Assembly: GCF_900009135.1 (NCBI RefSeq)
Contig: NZ_LT797693.1
Location: forward strand, 20,050-84,049
Length of the DNA: 64,000 nt
Reading direction: 5' to 3'
Source: Planktothrix sp. PCC 11201
GTDB taxonomy: Bacteria > Cyanobacteriota > Cyanobacteriia > Cyanobacteriales > Microcoleaceae
Shown here: positions 8,034 to 17,623 of the stretch, in pieces
How the letters are laid out: each line of letters begins with the position of its first letter
Numbering within the stretch: position 1 is the first letter of the stretch
Position numbers and translations under genes: made by a program
The notes under the pieces: model-generated
The model's database searches: none
What the model saw: only the letters and a program-made list of their open reading frames with translations
What the model was told of the DNA's origin: nothing

Positions 8034-9122
8034 TTATTCTTCTTCTGAACTGGTATCGAAATCCTCGTCATCATGGCTATCAACCTGGGTGACAGAATTC
8101 GCTGAAACCACAGCCCCACTATCTAAAGCGCCTCTAACTTTTTGTTCAATTTCTTTCGCCAAGGTGGCATTTTCTTCTAAATAGGTGAGGGTTTTGTCTC
8201 GTCCTTGACCAATATTATCGCCGTTGTAACTATACCAAGCTCCTTTGCGTTTTAATACCCCGGTTTCTTCGGCTAAATCAATTAAACAGCCTAAAGTAGA
8301 AATACCTTTTCCAAAAATAATATCAAATTCTGCAACACGGAAAGGCGGGGCAATTTTATTTTTAGCCACTTTAACTTTCGCCCTAATTCCGTATTCATCC
8401 GTTCCCCGTTTTAAGGTTTGAATTCGACGAATATCTAAACGTACAGAGGCATAGAATTTTAAGGCATTTCCCCCCGTTGTGGTTTCCGGGTTTCCATAGA
8501 CAACACCAATTTTTTGACGCAATTGGTTGAGGAAAATCACGGTACAATTCGACTTACCAATATTCCCAGTGATTTTGCGTAACGCCTGACTCATTAACCG
8601 AGCTTGTAACCCCATGTGGGAGTCCCCCATGTCCCCTTCAATTTCAGCCCGGGGAACGAGGGCGGCCACGGAGTCAATCACAATAATATCCACGGCCACA
8701 GACCGTACCAGTTGATCCACCACCTCTAAGCCCATTTCTCCGGTGTCCGGTTGAGAAACCAGTAAATTTTCGGTATCCACCCCTAGGACGGCCGCATAGC
8801 TCGGATCTAGGGCGTGTTCGGCATCGACAAAGGCGGCGACTCCTCCGGCTTTTTGGACTTCGGCGATCGCGTGCAGGGCTAAGGTGGTTTTACCCGAACT
8901 TTCTGGCCCATAGATTTCAATAACCCGTCCCTTGGGTAAACCGCCCCCCAAGGCCAGGTCTAGGGTTAATGCACCACTGGGAATGGTTTCCACTTTCATG
9001 CGGGTGGAATCCCCTAACCGAACAATGGCCCCTTTGCCAAAGCTGCGCTCAATTTGGTTTAATACAAGGGTTAGAGCTTTTTTCTTTTCTGCCCCAGAAT
9101 TATCTTTAGTATCTTTAGCCAT
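8034..9122 (-). CDS. recA: Recombinase RecA
   Basis: ATP-dependent strand-exchange protein of homologous recombination. 362 aa. Walker A GPESSGKT at residues 72-79, Walker B around [11 protein letters not shown], the L2 region with [11 protein letters not shown], and an acidic C-terminus ([12 protein letters not shown]). Start ATG at 9122. No cyanobacterial LexA box (AGTACN4GTACT type) is visible in the 250 bp upstream, which agrees with recA not being SOS-controlled in many cyanobacteria. Convergent with rnc. Confidence 0.98.
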   Translation of the reverse strand: MAKDTKDNSGAEKKKALTLVLNQIERSFGKGAIVRLGDSTRMKVETIPSGALTLDLALGGGLPKGRVIEIYGPESSGKTTLALHAIAEVQKAGGVAAFVDAEHALDPSYAAVLGVDTENLLVSQPDTGEMGLEVVDQLVRSVAVDIIVIDSVAALVPRAEIEGDMGDSHMGLQARLMSQALRKITGNIGKSNCTVIFLNQLRQKIGVVYGNPETTTGGNALKFYASVRLDIRRIQTLKRGTDEYGIRAKVKVAKNKIAPPFRVAEFDIIFGKGISTLGCLIDLAEETGVLKRKGAWYSYNGDNIGQGRDKTLTYLEENATLAKEIEQKVRGALDSGAVVSANSVTQVDSHDDEDFDTSSEEE

Positions 9123-9375
9123 TCGCTGTAATTTTAAGTAACGGTTAATTTAAACATCCTAGCCACCCTAGCCGCCAGTGGCGCATAATTGGTATGGTAG
9201 CAGTTATGCCGGGGTTCTGACTATTAGACATCTCCGACGAGCTTAACAATTTTTTGCAGTTTGTCCGTCCAAGGTTTGAGGGAATTTTCCCCATTATAGG
9301 CGAGATTGATGTTTTCGTCAATATAAAAACAATAATTCTATCGTTTTTAACGAATTAAACTTAGATTAATTACCC

Positions 9376-9972
9376 ATGTCCTATCGATATATTTTATTTT
9401 ATAAACCCTATGATGTCTTGAGTCAGTTTACCGATGATGATCCGACAACAGCTATGCGTAAAACCCTGAAGGATTTTATTACGATTCCGACTATTTATCC
9501 CGTGGGACGGTTAGATCGAGATAGTGAAGGATTATTACTTTTAACCGATGATAATTTTGTGAAACATCGCTTAATTGATCCTAAATTTGCCCATCCTCGA
9601 ACCTATTGGGTACAGGTGGAAAAAATACCGGATGAAACAGCATTACAACAGTTAACTCGGGGGGTACAATTATCAGATTATCGGACAAAACCCGCCCAGG
9701 TTAAACTACTTTCTACCGAACCCAGTTTACCGCCCAGGGAGCCTCCCATTCGGTTTCGGAAAACCGTCCCAACGGCTTGGTTGGAATTAACCTTAACCGA
9801 AGGTCGTAACCGTCAAGTGCGGAAAATGACGGCGGCGGTGGGGTTTCCGACGTTGCGTTTGGTGAGGGTGGCGATCGCCCATTTAAGTTTAACAGGACTT
9901 GTACCGGGTCAATGGCGAGATTTAACCGAAGTTGAATTAAAACAATTAAGACAAGTCTTAGGAAATTATTAA
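9376..9972 (+). CDS. RsuA/RluE-family 23S/16S rRNA pseudouridine synthase
   Basis: 198 aa, soluble. The catalytic motif [16 protein letters not shown], with the active Asp, is present near residue 40, and the C-terminal [10 protein letters not shown] motif is clear. There is no N-terminal S4 domain, so it is closest to the short RluE-type enzymes that modify a single 23S rRNA uridine. Starts at an ATG directly before [17 protein letters not shown]. Single gene convergent with pyrB; the intergenic gap is only 27 bp. Confidence 0.92.
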   Translation: MSYRYILFYKPYDVLSQFTDDDPTTAMRKTLKDFITIPTIYPVGRLDRDSEGLLLLTDDNFVKHRLIDPKFAHPRTYWVQVEKIPDETALQQLTRGVQLSDYRTKPAQVKLLSTEPSLPPREPPIRFRKTVPTAWLELTLTEGRNRQVRKMTAAVGFPTLRLVRVAIAHLSLTGLVPGQWRDLTEVELKQLRQVLGNY

Positions 9973-9999
9973 TTAAACCTCCCCAAAATTAAACCCTAA

Positions 10000-10995
10000 T
10001 TATTGATTAGGTTTTCCGCCTCCAATTAAATATAAGAGTGCCATTCTAACGGCAATTCCACTGGTCACTTGTTGAGAAATTAAACTCAATTCTGGATCAT
10101 CCATTAATTCCGAACTTAATTCTACTCCTCGATTTACTGGCCCGGGATGTAATATTTTAACATGGGGTTTACAGACTTTTAACCGTTCGTGGGTCAGACC
10201 AAATAATTGATGATATTCGCGTAAACTGGGTAATAAATGGGCGGTCATCCGTTCTTTTTGTAAGCGCAAAGTCATGACAAAATCAGCATTTTCCAAAGCC
10301 TCGTCTAAATTCCAATGTAAAAATAATTTTCCGGGACGATTTTTGCCAAATTCCGCAAATAATTCTGGAAGTAAAGTTGGGGGGGCGGCTAAGTGTAATT
10401 CCGCTTGGGTAGCGGTTAAACTCCAAATATTAGAACGGGCGACCCGAGAATGTAAAATATCTCCAACGATGGCGATTTTTTTGCCATTTAATTGTTCAAT
10501 TTGAGGGTGATCCGGGTCAAGAATTCGACAAATGGTAAATAAATCTAAGAGTGCTTGGGAGGGGTGTTCGTGTTGACCATCGCCCGCATTTAAAACCGCT
10601 ACTTTTGCATTTAAACGATCTAATTCGGCGGCGATCGCAAAGGGAACTCCCGCCTCTTTATGGCGAATAACCATCATATCCGTCCCCATGGCTAAATAGG
10701 TTTTAGCGGTATCGAGAATGGTTTCTCCTTTGCTCAGGGATGAAGTCCCCGGGGCAAAATTTAAGGTATCGGCGGAGAGTCGTTTGGCTGCAAGTTCAAA
10801 GCTGTTACGAGTCCGGGTCGAGGGTTCAAAAAATAAATTAGCGACCACCTGACCTTGGAGGGCGGGGACTTTTTTGGTGCGACGTCCTAAGACTTCTCGA
10901 AAGCTAGTGGCGGTTTGTAAAATGGTATTATATTCCGTTGCTGTAAAATCAGCTAGGGATAAAATGTGGCGGCGAGTCCAGGGAGCAGTAGCCAT
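10000..10995 (-). CDS. pyrB: Aspartate carbamoyltransferase, catalytic subunit
   Basis: Second step of pyrimidine synthesis: carbamoyl phosphate plus aspartate gives N-carbamoyl-aspartate. Carbamoyl-phosphate site [13 protein letters not shown], the HPSQALLD motif and the C-terminal [10 protein letters not shown] are all present. I chose the ATG at 10995 ([10 protein letters not shown]), giving 331 aa; a TTG two codons upstream is also in frame. No pyrI is adjacent, as usual in cyanobacteria. Preceded by an AT-rich promoter region shared divergently with the GerMN lipoprotein gene. Confidence 0.97.
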   Translation of the reverse strand: MATAPWTRRHILSLADFTATEYNTILQTATSFREVLGRRTKKVPALQGQVVANLFFEPSTRTRNSFELAAKRLSADTLNFAPGTSSLSKGETILDTAKTYLAMGTDMMVIRHKEAGVPFAIAAELDRLNAKVAVLNAGDGQHEHPSQALLDLFTICRILDPDHPQIEQLNGKKIAIVGDILHSRVARSNIWSLTATQAELHLAAPPTLLPELFAEFGKNRPGKLFLHWNLDEALENADFVMTLRLQKERMTAHLLPSLREYHQLFGLTHERLKVCKPHVKILHPGPVNRGVELSSELMDDPELSLISQQVTSGIAVRMALLYLIGGGKPNQ

Positions 10996-11162
10996 TGTCA
11001 AATAATTAGTAATTATAGGATTTTAGAATCAAAATTTGAGGTTTAAAATCATCGAAATTTTGATCCAATATTTAATTATACTGGGTGATCGTTCAAAGCG
11101 GAATATCAACCTCAAGGCTTGAAGAATAAACTAACAGTTATTTTCAGAATACCCTTTGAACC

Positions 11163-11687
11163 ATGAACATTATCCAATCTTTTTTGACCGCTTGTATCCT
11201 TAGTGTTACTATTCTTAGCTTAAGTAGTTGTAGTACCCCTCCGGTAGACACTGAAACCCCACAGTCACCGACGCCTGAAGCCACTGTTTCCCCTCAACCG
11301 ACCTCTGAACCTCAAAAACAAACTCTCTCCCCTGCTGACACCGTTCCCGTGACCATTTATCAGGTGGATAGTCAATGTTCTGAGTTAGTTCCTCGACAAA
11401 TTACGCTTCCTAAAGAACAGGCTTTAGAAAGGGCGATCGCAGAGGTTTTAGAACAACAAAGTAGTTCGGATTTTACCTTAAATTATCGGATAAAAGTGGA
11501 GCCAGACAAACAGGTTGTGACGATTGATTTTCGGGTTCCGACTAATGCAGATCGGACGTTTAATTCCCTATCTAGTTGTGAACAATTAGCTTTATTTGGC
11601 AGTTTGAGGAAAACAATTATCAGTAATTCTAACTGGCAAATTAATGAGGTAATTTTTACTGAGCAAGGAGAAGAAATTGCCTTGTAA
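11163..11687 (+). CDS. GerMN-domain lipoprotein
   Basis: 174 aa. An N-terminal signal with lipobox LSSC (Cys23) marks it as a lipoprotein; a Pro/Thr/Ser-rich linker (residues 27-58) follows, then a GerMN-like domain (PVTIYQVDSQCSELVPRQITL, then the KVEPDKQVVTIDFR strand). GerMN domains occur in sporulation proteins but are common in cyanobacterial envelope lipoproteins of unknown role. A second GerMN protein with a membrane anchor lies at 21333-21947. The last residues end just before an STRR tract. Confidence 0.8.
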   Translation: MNIIQSFLTACILSVTILSLSSCSTPPVDTETPQSPTPEATVSPQPTSEPQKQTLSPADTVPVTIYQVDSQCSELVPRQITLPKEQALERAIAEVLEQQSSSDFTLNYRIKVEPDKQVVTIDFRVPTNADRTFNSLSSCEQLALFGSLRKTIISNSNWQINEVIFTEQGEEIAL

Positions 11688-11689
11688 AA

Positions 11690-11731
11690 GGGAATAGGGA
11701 ATGGGGAATGGGGAATGGGGAATGGGGAATG
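11690..11731. repeat. STRR heptamer tract (GGGAATG)6
   Basis: Six consecutive 7-bp units of GGGAATR start directly after the GerMN stop codon. This is the short tandemly repeated repetitive sequence class of filamentous cyanobacteria; units of the same heptamer recur at 33038-33110 and 36355-36380 (reading GGGAATG). The neighbouring SRPBCC gene stops shortly after it. Confidence 0.85.
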
Positions 11732-11754
11732 AGTTGGCTGGATTTAGAAGTGTC

Positions 11755-12099
11755 CTAACTGTAATGCGTACCGCTATATCTAAGAATATATTGAGTCCGG
11801 TTGAATCCAATTTCTTGAAGTTCAAACCAAGTTTGGTTACTAAACCCAGGAATTTCTGATTTCCAAGCCAAACAGATTTCCGGTTTTAACGTCTGTATTA
11901 AGGGTTGAAATACTGTTTCAGGTTCGTGGGAAGTTCGACGCACCGCTAAGGTCACTTTTTGGTTTAAAATGAACCGTTGACTCGGATCTCGATCCCATAA
12001 AAATGTATTCCATTTAAACCAATATTGTTTTTCATATAAAGCAGACCAAACTTGGCTTTTAGAGGCTGCAATCTCAATTTCCGTGTATAAATTTGGCAT
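11755..12099 (-). CDS. SRPBCC-domain protein, probably C-terminally shortened
   Basis: 114 aa. Begins with a START/SRPBCC-type strand-helix (TEIEIAASKSQVWSAL) and keeps the W-F-K-WN and TLAVRR strands, so it belongs to the polyketide cyclase/START-like family that binds hydrophobic ligands. The usual length is 140-150 aa with a long C-terminal helix; here the protein stops at RYSGTHYS, about 25 bp before the STRR tract, so the last helix seems lost. This could be a shortened but expressed protein or a decaying gene. Confidence 0.7.
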   Translation of the reverse strand: MPNLYTEIEIAASKSQVWSALYEKQYWFKWNTFLWDRDPSQRFILNQKVTLAVRRTSHEPETVFQPLIQTLKPEICLAWKSEIPGFSNQTWFELQEIGFNRTQYILRYSGTHYS

Positions 12100-12113
12100 A
12101 GGGATTTGTTAGT

Positions 12114-12148
12114 GAATTACGAATTACGAATTATGAATTACGAATTAT
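12114..12148. repeat. STRR heptamer tract (GAATTAY)5
   Basis: Five units of GAATTAC or GAATTAT run directly upstream of the SRPBCC start, followed by GAATGAG. Same repeat class as the other heptamer tracts but a different unit. The SRPBCC gene is thus flanked by different STRR tracts on both sides. Confidence 0.85.
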
Positions 12149-12241
12149 GAATGAGTAGGGAGTAATGGGTAATGAATATGTATTTTTATAGTGTTATTAT
12201 CGGGAAAATAATTATCAATTTCTCTGTTTTTACAGATAATC

Positions 12242-13264
12242 ATGTCTAATCTTTCCGAATGGACTCTATTACATACCCAACTCCATCGTACCCTACGCGC
12301 TCGTAATATTTTACCTGCATCTCAACGGTTATTGGTGGCGGTATCGGGGGGACAGGATTCCTTATGTTTAATTCGATTATTATTAGATTTACAACCCAAA
12401 TGGCATTGGCAAATTGCCATGGTGAATTGTGATCATCGTTGGCGTTCTGATTCTCAAGCCAATACCGATTATATTGAACAATTAGCTGATAGTTGGCAAA
12501 TCCCCTTTTATCGAGAAACTGCTGCTATTATTCCCGCTACAGAAGCCGCAGCTAGGGAATGGCGTTATCAGGTTTTAACTGAAATTGCTCAAAGCCATAA
12601 TTATCCCTATATTGTTACAGGTCATACCAAAAGCGATCGGGCTGAAACTCTACTTTATAATTTAATTCGAGGTAGTGGTGCCGATGGTTTACAAGCCTTA
12701 ACTTGGCAACGTCCTCTTGATTCAATATCAACAAATTCGATAATTTTGGTTCGTCCTTTATTAGAAATTACTCGGGAACAAACAGGGCAGTTTTGTCAAG
12801 AAAAAGCCCTAAAAATTTGGCTAGATAGTACCAATAATGATTGGCATTATGCTCGTAACCGCATTCGTCAAGAACTTTTACCCTATTTACAAACCCATTT
12901 TAACCCCCAAGTCGAATCTCATCTAGCCCAAACCGCAGAATTATTGCGATCGGAAGTTAACTATTTAGAAGAACTCACAGAAACCCTATTTCAACAGGTG
13001 GTATTTTGGGAAAATGGCAGTCAAGATCGATTAAAAATCAATCGTTTAGCCCTGCGTCAAACCCATGAAGCCCTACAACGTCGAGTCAGTCGAAAAGTCT
13101 TACAAAAGGTTATGAAAAAATCTGCTAATTTTGAACAAATTGAAAAATTAACCGCTTTAATTAGTGCTCCAAACCGTACCCAAACCGATCCTTTTCCGGG
13201 AGGAGCGATCGCCATTGTTGAGGGAGAATGGATCGTTTTTAATTTTTCTTTGAGTAACTTCTAA
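12242..13264 (+). CDS. tilS: tRNA(Ile)-lysidine synthase
   Basis: Modifies C34 of the CAU-anticodon tRNA-Ile to lysidine, using ATP and lysine, so that AUA codons are read. The PP-loop SGGQDS lies at residues 35-40. N-type ATP-pyrophosphatase domain to about residue 215, followed by a helical linker and a shortened C-terminal part. 340 aa, typical of cyanobacterial TilS, which is shorter than the E. coli enzyme. ATG at 12242, no strong Shine-Dalgarno. Confidence 0.95.
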   Translation: MSNLSEWTLLHTQLHRTLRARNILPASQRLLVAVSGGQDSLCLIRLLLDLQPKWHWQIAMVNCDHRWRSDSQANTDYIEQLADSWQIPFYRETAAIIPATEAAAREWRYQVLTEIAQSHNYPYIVTGHTKSDRAETLLYNLIRGSGADGLQALTWQRPLDSISTNSIILVRPLLEITREQTGQFCQEKALKIWLDSTNNDWHYARNRIRQELLPYLQTHFNPQVESHLAQTAELLRSEVNYLEELTETLFQQVVFWENGSQDRLKINRLALRQTHEALQRRVSRKVLQKVMKKSANFEQIEKLTALISAPNRTQTDPFPGGAIAIVEGEWIVFNFSLSNF

Positions 13265-13349
13265 TACAATTGTTAAGAAACCCTATCCTTTGAGAAACTC
13301 GACCCTACAATGCAAAATAGCACTATAGAATTGACAAAGGAGCCTTCCT

Positions 13350-13892
13350 ATGGGCTATGTATGCGAGCTAGGGACAGGTCAAAGCATTTATTTAGAAAAT
13401 CAGGGAGCCCAAACTGTTGTCACCCTCATTAGCAGTGGCCCTGGACAACAGCAACAAGCGAGTAGCAGTTTTACAACCGGAGTTTGGACTTTACCCCCCC
13501 AGGTGTTCCAAACTCCCCATGGTCTGGTACTCAAAGTCATATCCGAACAAGGGGAAAGAAGCTTACAAATTCAAGGAACTAGCGTTAGTATTCTGGGTGA
13601 AATGCCCTCGGTGATAGACTCTCAACAACTCACGGTTCACGAAGTCACGAGCGTACCTGTTTCTCCACTGAAACCGATGGAACCGATGAAAATGGAACCC
13701 ATGAAACCCATGAACCTAAAAATGGGGGATATGCAGATGAACATGAACCCGATGTCCATGCGAATGGGTGATATGGAATTGCGAATGGGGTCGGGTTCAC
13801 CGGAGGCAAGTCCTAAGTCTTTTTGTAGTCAATGTGGGACATCGGTCAAACCAGAAGACCGATTTTGTTCTAATTGTGGTCATCAATTGTAG
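13350..13892 (+). CDS. Zinc-ribbon protein with Met/Pro-rich linker
   Basis: 180 aa. Residues 1-100 form an uncharacterised beta-rich N-terminal domain. Residues about 108-150 are extremely Met-rich, with MEPMK, MKPMN, MNMN and MRMGDM units, about 16 Met in 40 residues. The C-terminus is a double-CxxC zinc ribbon (CSQCG, then CSNCG) of the zinc_ribbon_2 type. A strong Shine-Dalgarno (AAAGGAG) fixes the ATG. The stop codon TAG is formed by the first bases of the palindromic repeat that follows. Met-rich tracts often bind Cu(I), but that is only a suggestion here. Function unknown. Confidence 0.8.
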   Translation: MGYVCELGTGQSIYLENQGAQTVVTLISSGPGQQQQASSSFTTGVWTLPPQVFQTPHGLVLKVISEQGERSLQIQGTSVSILGEMPSVIDSQQLTVHEVTSVPVSPLKPMEPMKMEPMKPMNLKMGDMQMNMNPMSMRMGDMELRMGSGSPEASPKSFCSQCGTSVKPEDRFCSNCGHQL

Positions 13893-13950
13893 GGGCGGGT
13901 TCATCAAGATTTAGGTGATTAACAAAGATATCAAATAACCCGCCCGTACC
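13889..13950. repeat. Palindromic repeat, copy 1 (GGGCGGGTT/AACCCGCCC)
   Basis: About 62 bp with 9-bp perfect terminal arms GGGCGGGTT and AACCCGCCC, bounded by GTAG and GTACC. It overlaps the stop codon of the preceding gene. A second copy follows at 13976, sharing the interior block gtgattaacaaagat. This is a typical cyanobacterial dispersed palindrome, possibly a miniature element. Confidence 0.85.
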
Positions 13951-13975
13951 CGAAATCAGTCATCAGTTATTAGTT

Positions 13976-14038
13976 GTAGGGGCGGGTTCATCGAGATGCG
14001 CGGTGATTAACAAAGATCTAAAAGAACCCGCCCGTACC
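13976..14038. repeat. Palindromic repeat, copy 2
   Basis: 63 bp with the same 9-bp arms and central block as copy 1, differing at a few interior positions. The two copies are in direct orientation, separated by 25 bp of STRR-like sequence (agtcatcagttattagt). It ends 46 bp before the transglutaminase-like gene. Confidence 0.85.
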
Positions 14039-14084
14039 AGTTTTTCGTCACTAGCTAATATTGCATATCTAATATATTTAAAAA

Positions 14085-17000
14085 ATGTCCATTAAAGTTA
14101 GTCTTAACCATCAGATTTCCTATCAGTTTGAACGTCCGGTTATTCTTAGCCCTCAGACCATAGGATTGCGTCCTGCTCCCCATTGTCGGACACCGATATT
14201 GAGTTATGCTCTGAATATTTCCCCCTCCGACTATCAACTGACCTGGTTACAGGATCATTATGGCAATTTTTTGGCCAAGGTTAACTTTCCCCAAACCACT
14301 GATTATTTTAAAATTGAAGTAGATTTAATTGCCCAAATTCAACCAATTAATCCCTTCAATTTTTTAATTGAAAGCTACGCTACCAACTATCCTTTTGAAT
14401 ATGAACCGCGTCTAGCCAAAGAACTTAGTCCATTTTTAGAGATTACGGAATCGGGAGAATTACTCAAAAATTGGGTAGAACTTCATCGTCAACAGAATAT
14501 TTATACCTCTAATTTTTTACTTGATTTAAGCCAGAAACTAGCTCAAGATATCCAATATCAAATCAGATTAGATCCAGGTATCCAAACCTGTGAAGAAACC
14601 CTAGAGAAAAAAATCGGTTCCTGTCGAGATACGGGATGGTTATTAGTTCAAATTTTACGCCATTATGGATTGGCGGCTCGATTTGTTTCTGGATATTTAA
14701 TTCAACTTAGTAATGATATTCCGCCCTTGGATGGGTTGCCAGGGCCAGTTTATGATAATGCTGATTTACACGCCTGGGCTGAGGTTTATCTTCCGGGTGC
14801 GGGTTGGATTGGACTTGACCCCACCTCGGGTTTAATTACTGCTGAAGGTCATATTCCTTTAGTTTGTGTAGCCGACCCCCAAGATGCCCGGCCAGTTCAG
14901 GGAACTTTTGAACCTTGCGAGTCAAAACTAGACTTTTCGGTAACAGTTTCTCGCTATCACGAAATCCCTAGAGTTACTAAACCTTATACGCAAGAACAAT
15001 GGCAAAAAATCAATGATTTAGGCGAAATAGTTGAAAACAATTTACAGCATTTTAATGTGGGCTTAACCATGGGAGGAGAACCGACGTTTGTTTCAATTGA
15101 TGATTTTGAATCTTCCCAATGGCGGATTGCAGCATTAGGAGAAGAAAAATACAAAATTGCTGGGAAATTACTAAACCGATTAGAAGCTAAATTTGCTCAA
15201 AATGGGGGATTAATTCATTATGGATTAGGAAAATCTTATCCAGGTGAAGCATTGCCCCGTTGGGCTTTAGGGTGTTATTGGAGAACAGATGGAATTCCTT
15301 TATGGCATAATCGAGAACTCTATGCTCAGGAGGATAAAGATTATAATTATACCTCAAAAAATGCCCAGATTTTTATTGAATCTTTAGTGAGAAATTTAGG
15401 AGTTAAATCTGATTGTATTATTTCGGTTTACGAACTAAATTCTAATATTATAGCTGGATATACATTGCCGATTTTAGCAATTAAAAAGGCAGAAAATATT
15501 CATTGGAGTAGTTGCCAATGGCGACTTTCTACCCCCAACAAAATAGAACTTGTAACGGGAAATTTACCCATAGGATTTCGCCTACCTTTAAGTTCTTTAA
15601 ATTGGCAAGATGATCAACTTGAACAGGAAGCAATTATTCCCTTAACTCATCCGCCAATTATTCCGAATTTTGCACCCTTAGAATCTCCCATTAATTCGAT
15701 TCGGGTGGCTTTAAGTGTGGAAGTTAGACAGGGAAAAATTCACGTTTTCTTACCTCCAATTTCCTCCCCTCGGAGTTTTGTTGATTTAATTACGGCCATT
15801 GAAAATACCACCGCCCAACTCCAATATTCAGTCCTAATAGAAGGATATACACCCCCGGCTAATACCGGAATTATCGGGTTTCAGATTACCCCAGACCCAG
15901 GAGTGATTGAAGTTAATATTCATCCCGCCTCTAATTGGCAAGAATTAGTCGAAATTACCACTATTTTATATGAAGAAGCGAGATTATCCCGTTTAGGAAC
16001 GGAAAAATATCTATTAGATGGACGACGAATTCCTACTGGGGGAGGTGCCCATGTTACCATAGGCGGAAAAACCGTTTATGATAGTCCGTTATTACGTCGT
16101 CCCGATTTATTAAAAAGTTTAATTACCTATTGGCAAAATCACCCCAGTTTATCCTTTTTATTCTGTGATTTATTTGTGGGGCCCACCAGTCAAGCTCCCC
16201 GGGTAGATGAAGCTAGACATGAAAGTTTATATGAGTTAGAAATTGCCTTTCAACAGTTAAAACCTGAAGCCCATATTCCGCCTGAATTAGTAGATAGATT
16301 ATTAAGAAATTTATTAGTTGATATTACTGGAAATACCCACCGTTCAGCTTTTTGTATTGATAAGTTGTACCCTATTGAAAACCCTAGAAATCAATTAGGA
16401 CTATTGGAATTTAGGGCTTTTGCCATGCCTCCTCATCCTCAGATGAACCTATTACAAATGTTGTTAATTCGGGCATTAGTAGCCTGGTTTTGGGAAAAAC
16501 CCTACAACCATTCGTTAATTCGTTGGGGAACAACTCTACATGATCGATTTATGTTACCCCATTATTTGGGAGAGGATTTAAAAACAATTATTGAGGACTT
16601 AAAAACCGTTGGTTATGAATTTCAATTTGATTGGTTTGCTCCTTTTATTGAATTTCGGTTTCCCCGTTATGGAGAAATTACAAAAGAGGGAGTAGAATTA
16701 GAACTACGTCATGGAATTGAACCTTGGCACGTTTTAGGAGAAGAAACGGTGTCAGGAAGTACGGCACGTTATGTAGATTCCTCGATGGAAAGGGTGCAAA
16801 TTCTATTAAGAAATGCTCTAGGAAATTCTGCCAATATTGATAGTTATTCGGCTCGATATATTGTTACCTGTCAGGGTCGTCCTATTCCTTTAAAATCCAC
16901 TGGCAATCCAGGAGAATATGTCGGTGCGGTCAGGTTTCGGGCGCGACGCTATACATCTTTATTACATCCCTCTATTGCTCCCCATGATCCTTTAATTTTT

Positions 17001-17228
17001 GATATTGTTGATACTTGGTCAGACCGTTCTATCGGGGGTTGTACTTATTTTGTGAGTCCGCCTAATGGTAAAATCTATCAACAATTTCCGATCAATCATC
17101 GAGAAGCAGAAGGTCGAATGTTAGAACGATTTGTCGCCATAGGCCACACATCTGGGTTAATCAAACTTCCACCCTTACACTTAAATCCCGAATATCCTTT
17201 AACCTTAGATTTACGCCAAATTCCTTAA
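14085..17228 (+). CDS. Transglutaminase-like protein with DUF2126 domain
   Basis: 1047 aa, near the usual 1100. N-terminal bacterial transglutaminase N-domain (residues 1-90), then a transglutaminase-like cysteine-protease core with the triad Cys180 (GSCRDTGW), His229 (LHAW) and Asp245 (GLDPT), then a long DUF2126 domain to the end. This family is usually encoded with alpha-E and circularly permuted ATP-grasp proteins and is thought to act in peptide modification or hydrolysis; here none of those partners is adjacent. No signal peptide. ATG at 14085 with no Shine-Dalgarno. Confidence 0.92.
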   Translation: MSIKVSLNHQISYQFERPVILSPQTIGLRPAPHCRTPILSYALNISPSDYQLTWLQDHYGNFLAKVNFPQTTDYFKIEVDLIAQIQPINPFNFLIESYATNYPFEYEPRLAKELSPFLEITESGELLKNWVELHRQQNIYTSNFLLDLSQKLAQDIQYQIRLDPGIQTCEETLEKKIGSCRDTGWLLVQILRHYGLAARFVSGYLIQLSNDIPPLDGLPGPVYDNADLHAWAEVYLPGAGWIGLDPTSGLITAEGHIPLVCVADPQDARPVQGTFEPCESKLDFSVTVSRYHEIPRVTKPYTQEQWQKINDLGEIVENNLQHFNVGLTMGGEPTFVSIDDFESSQWRIAALGEEKYKIAGKLLNRLEAKFAQNGGLIHYGLGKSYPGEALPRWALGCYWRTDGIPLWHNRELYAQEDKDYNYTSKNAQIFIESLVRNLGVKSDCIISVYELNSNIIAGYTLPILAIKKAENIHWSSCQWRLSTPNKIELVTGNLPIGFRLPLSSLNWQDDQLEQEAIIPLTHPPIIPNFAPLESPINSIRVALSVEVRQGKIHVFLPPISSPRSFVDLITAIENTTAQLQYSVLIEGYTPPANTGIIGFQITPDPGVIEVNIHPASNWQELVEITTILYEEARLSRLGTEKYLLDGRRIPTGGGAHVTIGGKTVYDSPLLRRPDLLKSLITYWQNHPSLSFLFCDLFVGPTSQAPRVDEARHESLYELEIAFQQLKPEAHIPPELVDRLLRNLLVDITGNTHRSAFCIDKLYPIENPRNQLGLLEFRAFAMPPHPQMNLLQMLLIRALVAWFWEKPYNHSLIRWGTTLHDRFMLPHYLGEDLKTIIEDLKTVGYEFQFDWFAPFIEFRFPRYGEITKEGVELELRHGIEPWHVLGEETVSGSTARYVDSSMERVQILLRNALGNSANIDSYSARYIVTCQGRPIPLKSTGNPGEYVGAVRFRARRYTSLLHPSIAPHDPLIFDIVDTWSDRSIGGCTYFVSPPNGKIYQQFPINHREAEGRMLERFVAIGHTSGLIKLPPLHLNPEYPLTLDLRQIP

Positions 17229-17326
17229 ATTGAAAATTGTTAAGAAATATAAATTGATTTCTGATTAAAGATATTGCATCAGAATGAGTATTTGTTAACA
17301 TTAAACTGTTTAGGAGTTTATGTTTT

Positions 17327-17500
17327 ATGAACAATTTGCCTGACCAACCTCCTGTTGAGCAGTTGCGTGATTTTATAAATCGAGTTACGCAAGAGGCCAC
17401 AGAATTAAAAACGGATTTTGTTCCTGAAGTCGGAAAAGATATTGGAAAACTTATAGATTTTCTAAACGAAATTAAAGAAAAACTGCCAAGCTCCAATTAA
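17327..17500 (+). CDS. Small hypothetical protein, 57 aa
   Basis: Short frame missed by long-ORF cutoffs. Starts at ATG 17327, with TAGGAG about 10 nt upstream, and ends TAA at 17500. The product (begins MNNLPDQPPVEQLRDF, ends KEKLPSSN) is acidic, amphipathic-helical and without Cys, consistent with a small coiled-coil or helical-hairpin protein. A second ATG at 17320 is out of frame. It precedes a miniature element at 17504 and a coiled-coil gene on the other strand. Function unknown. Confidence 0.6.
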   Translation: MNNLPDQPPVEQLRDFINRVTQEATELKTDFVPEVGKDIGKLIDFLNEIKEKLPSSN

Positions 17501-17503
17501 CAA

Positions 17504-17619
17504 TAAGTAGGTGGGCGAGAATATCCCGAATATCCCACTATTCCAGCATAGCCGAAAGCTATTTACAGCAAGGGTTTTTCCAATCTACCTAGTTGGGTTT
17601 AATTACGCCTACCTACTTA
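17504..17619. mobile_element. MITE-like element, 116 bp
   Basis: Bounded by near-perfect terminal inverted repeats, TAAGTAGGTGGGCG on the left and CGCCTACCTACTTA on the right (13 of 14 pairs). The interior has no reading frame. It sits exactly between the 57-aa gene and the end of the coiled-coil gene on the other strand. Size and termini fit a non-autonomous miniature element; no transposase with these ends is seen in the window. Confidence 0.6.
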
Positions 17620-17623
17620 ATCT

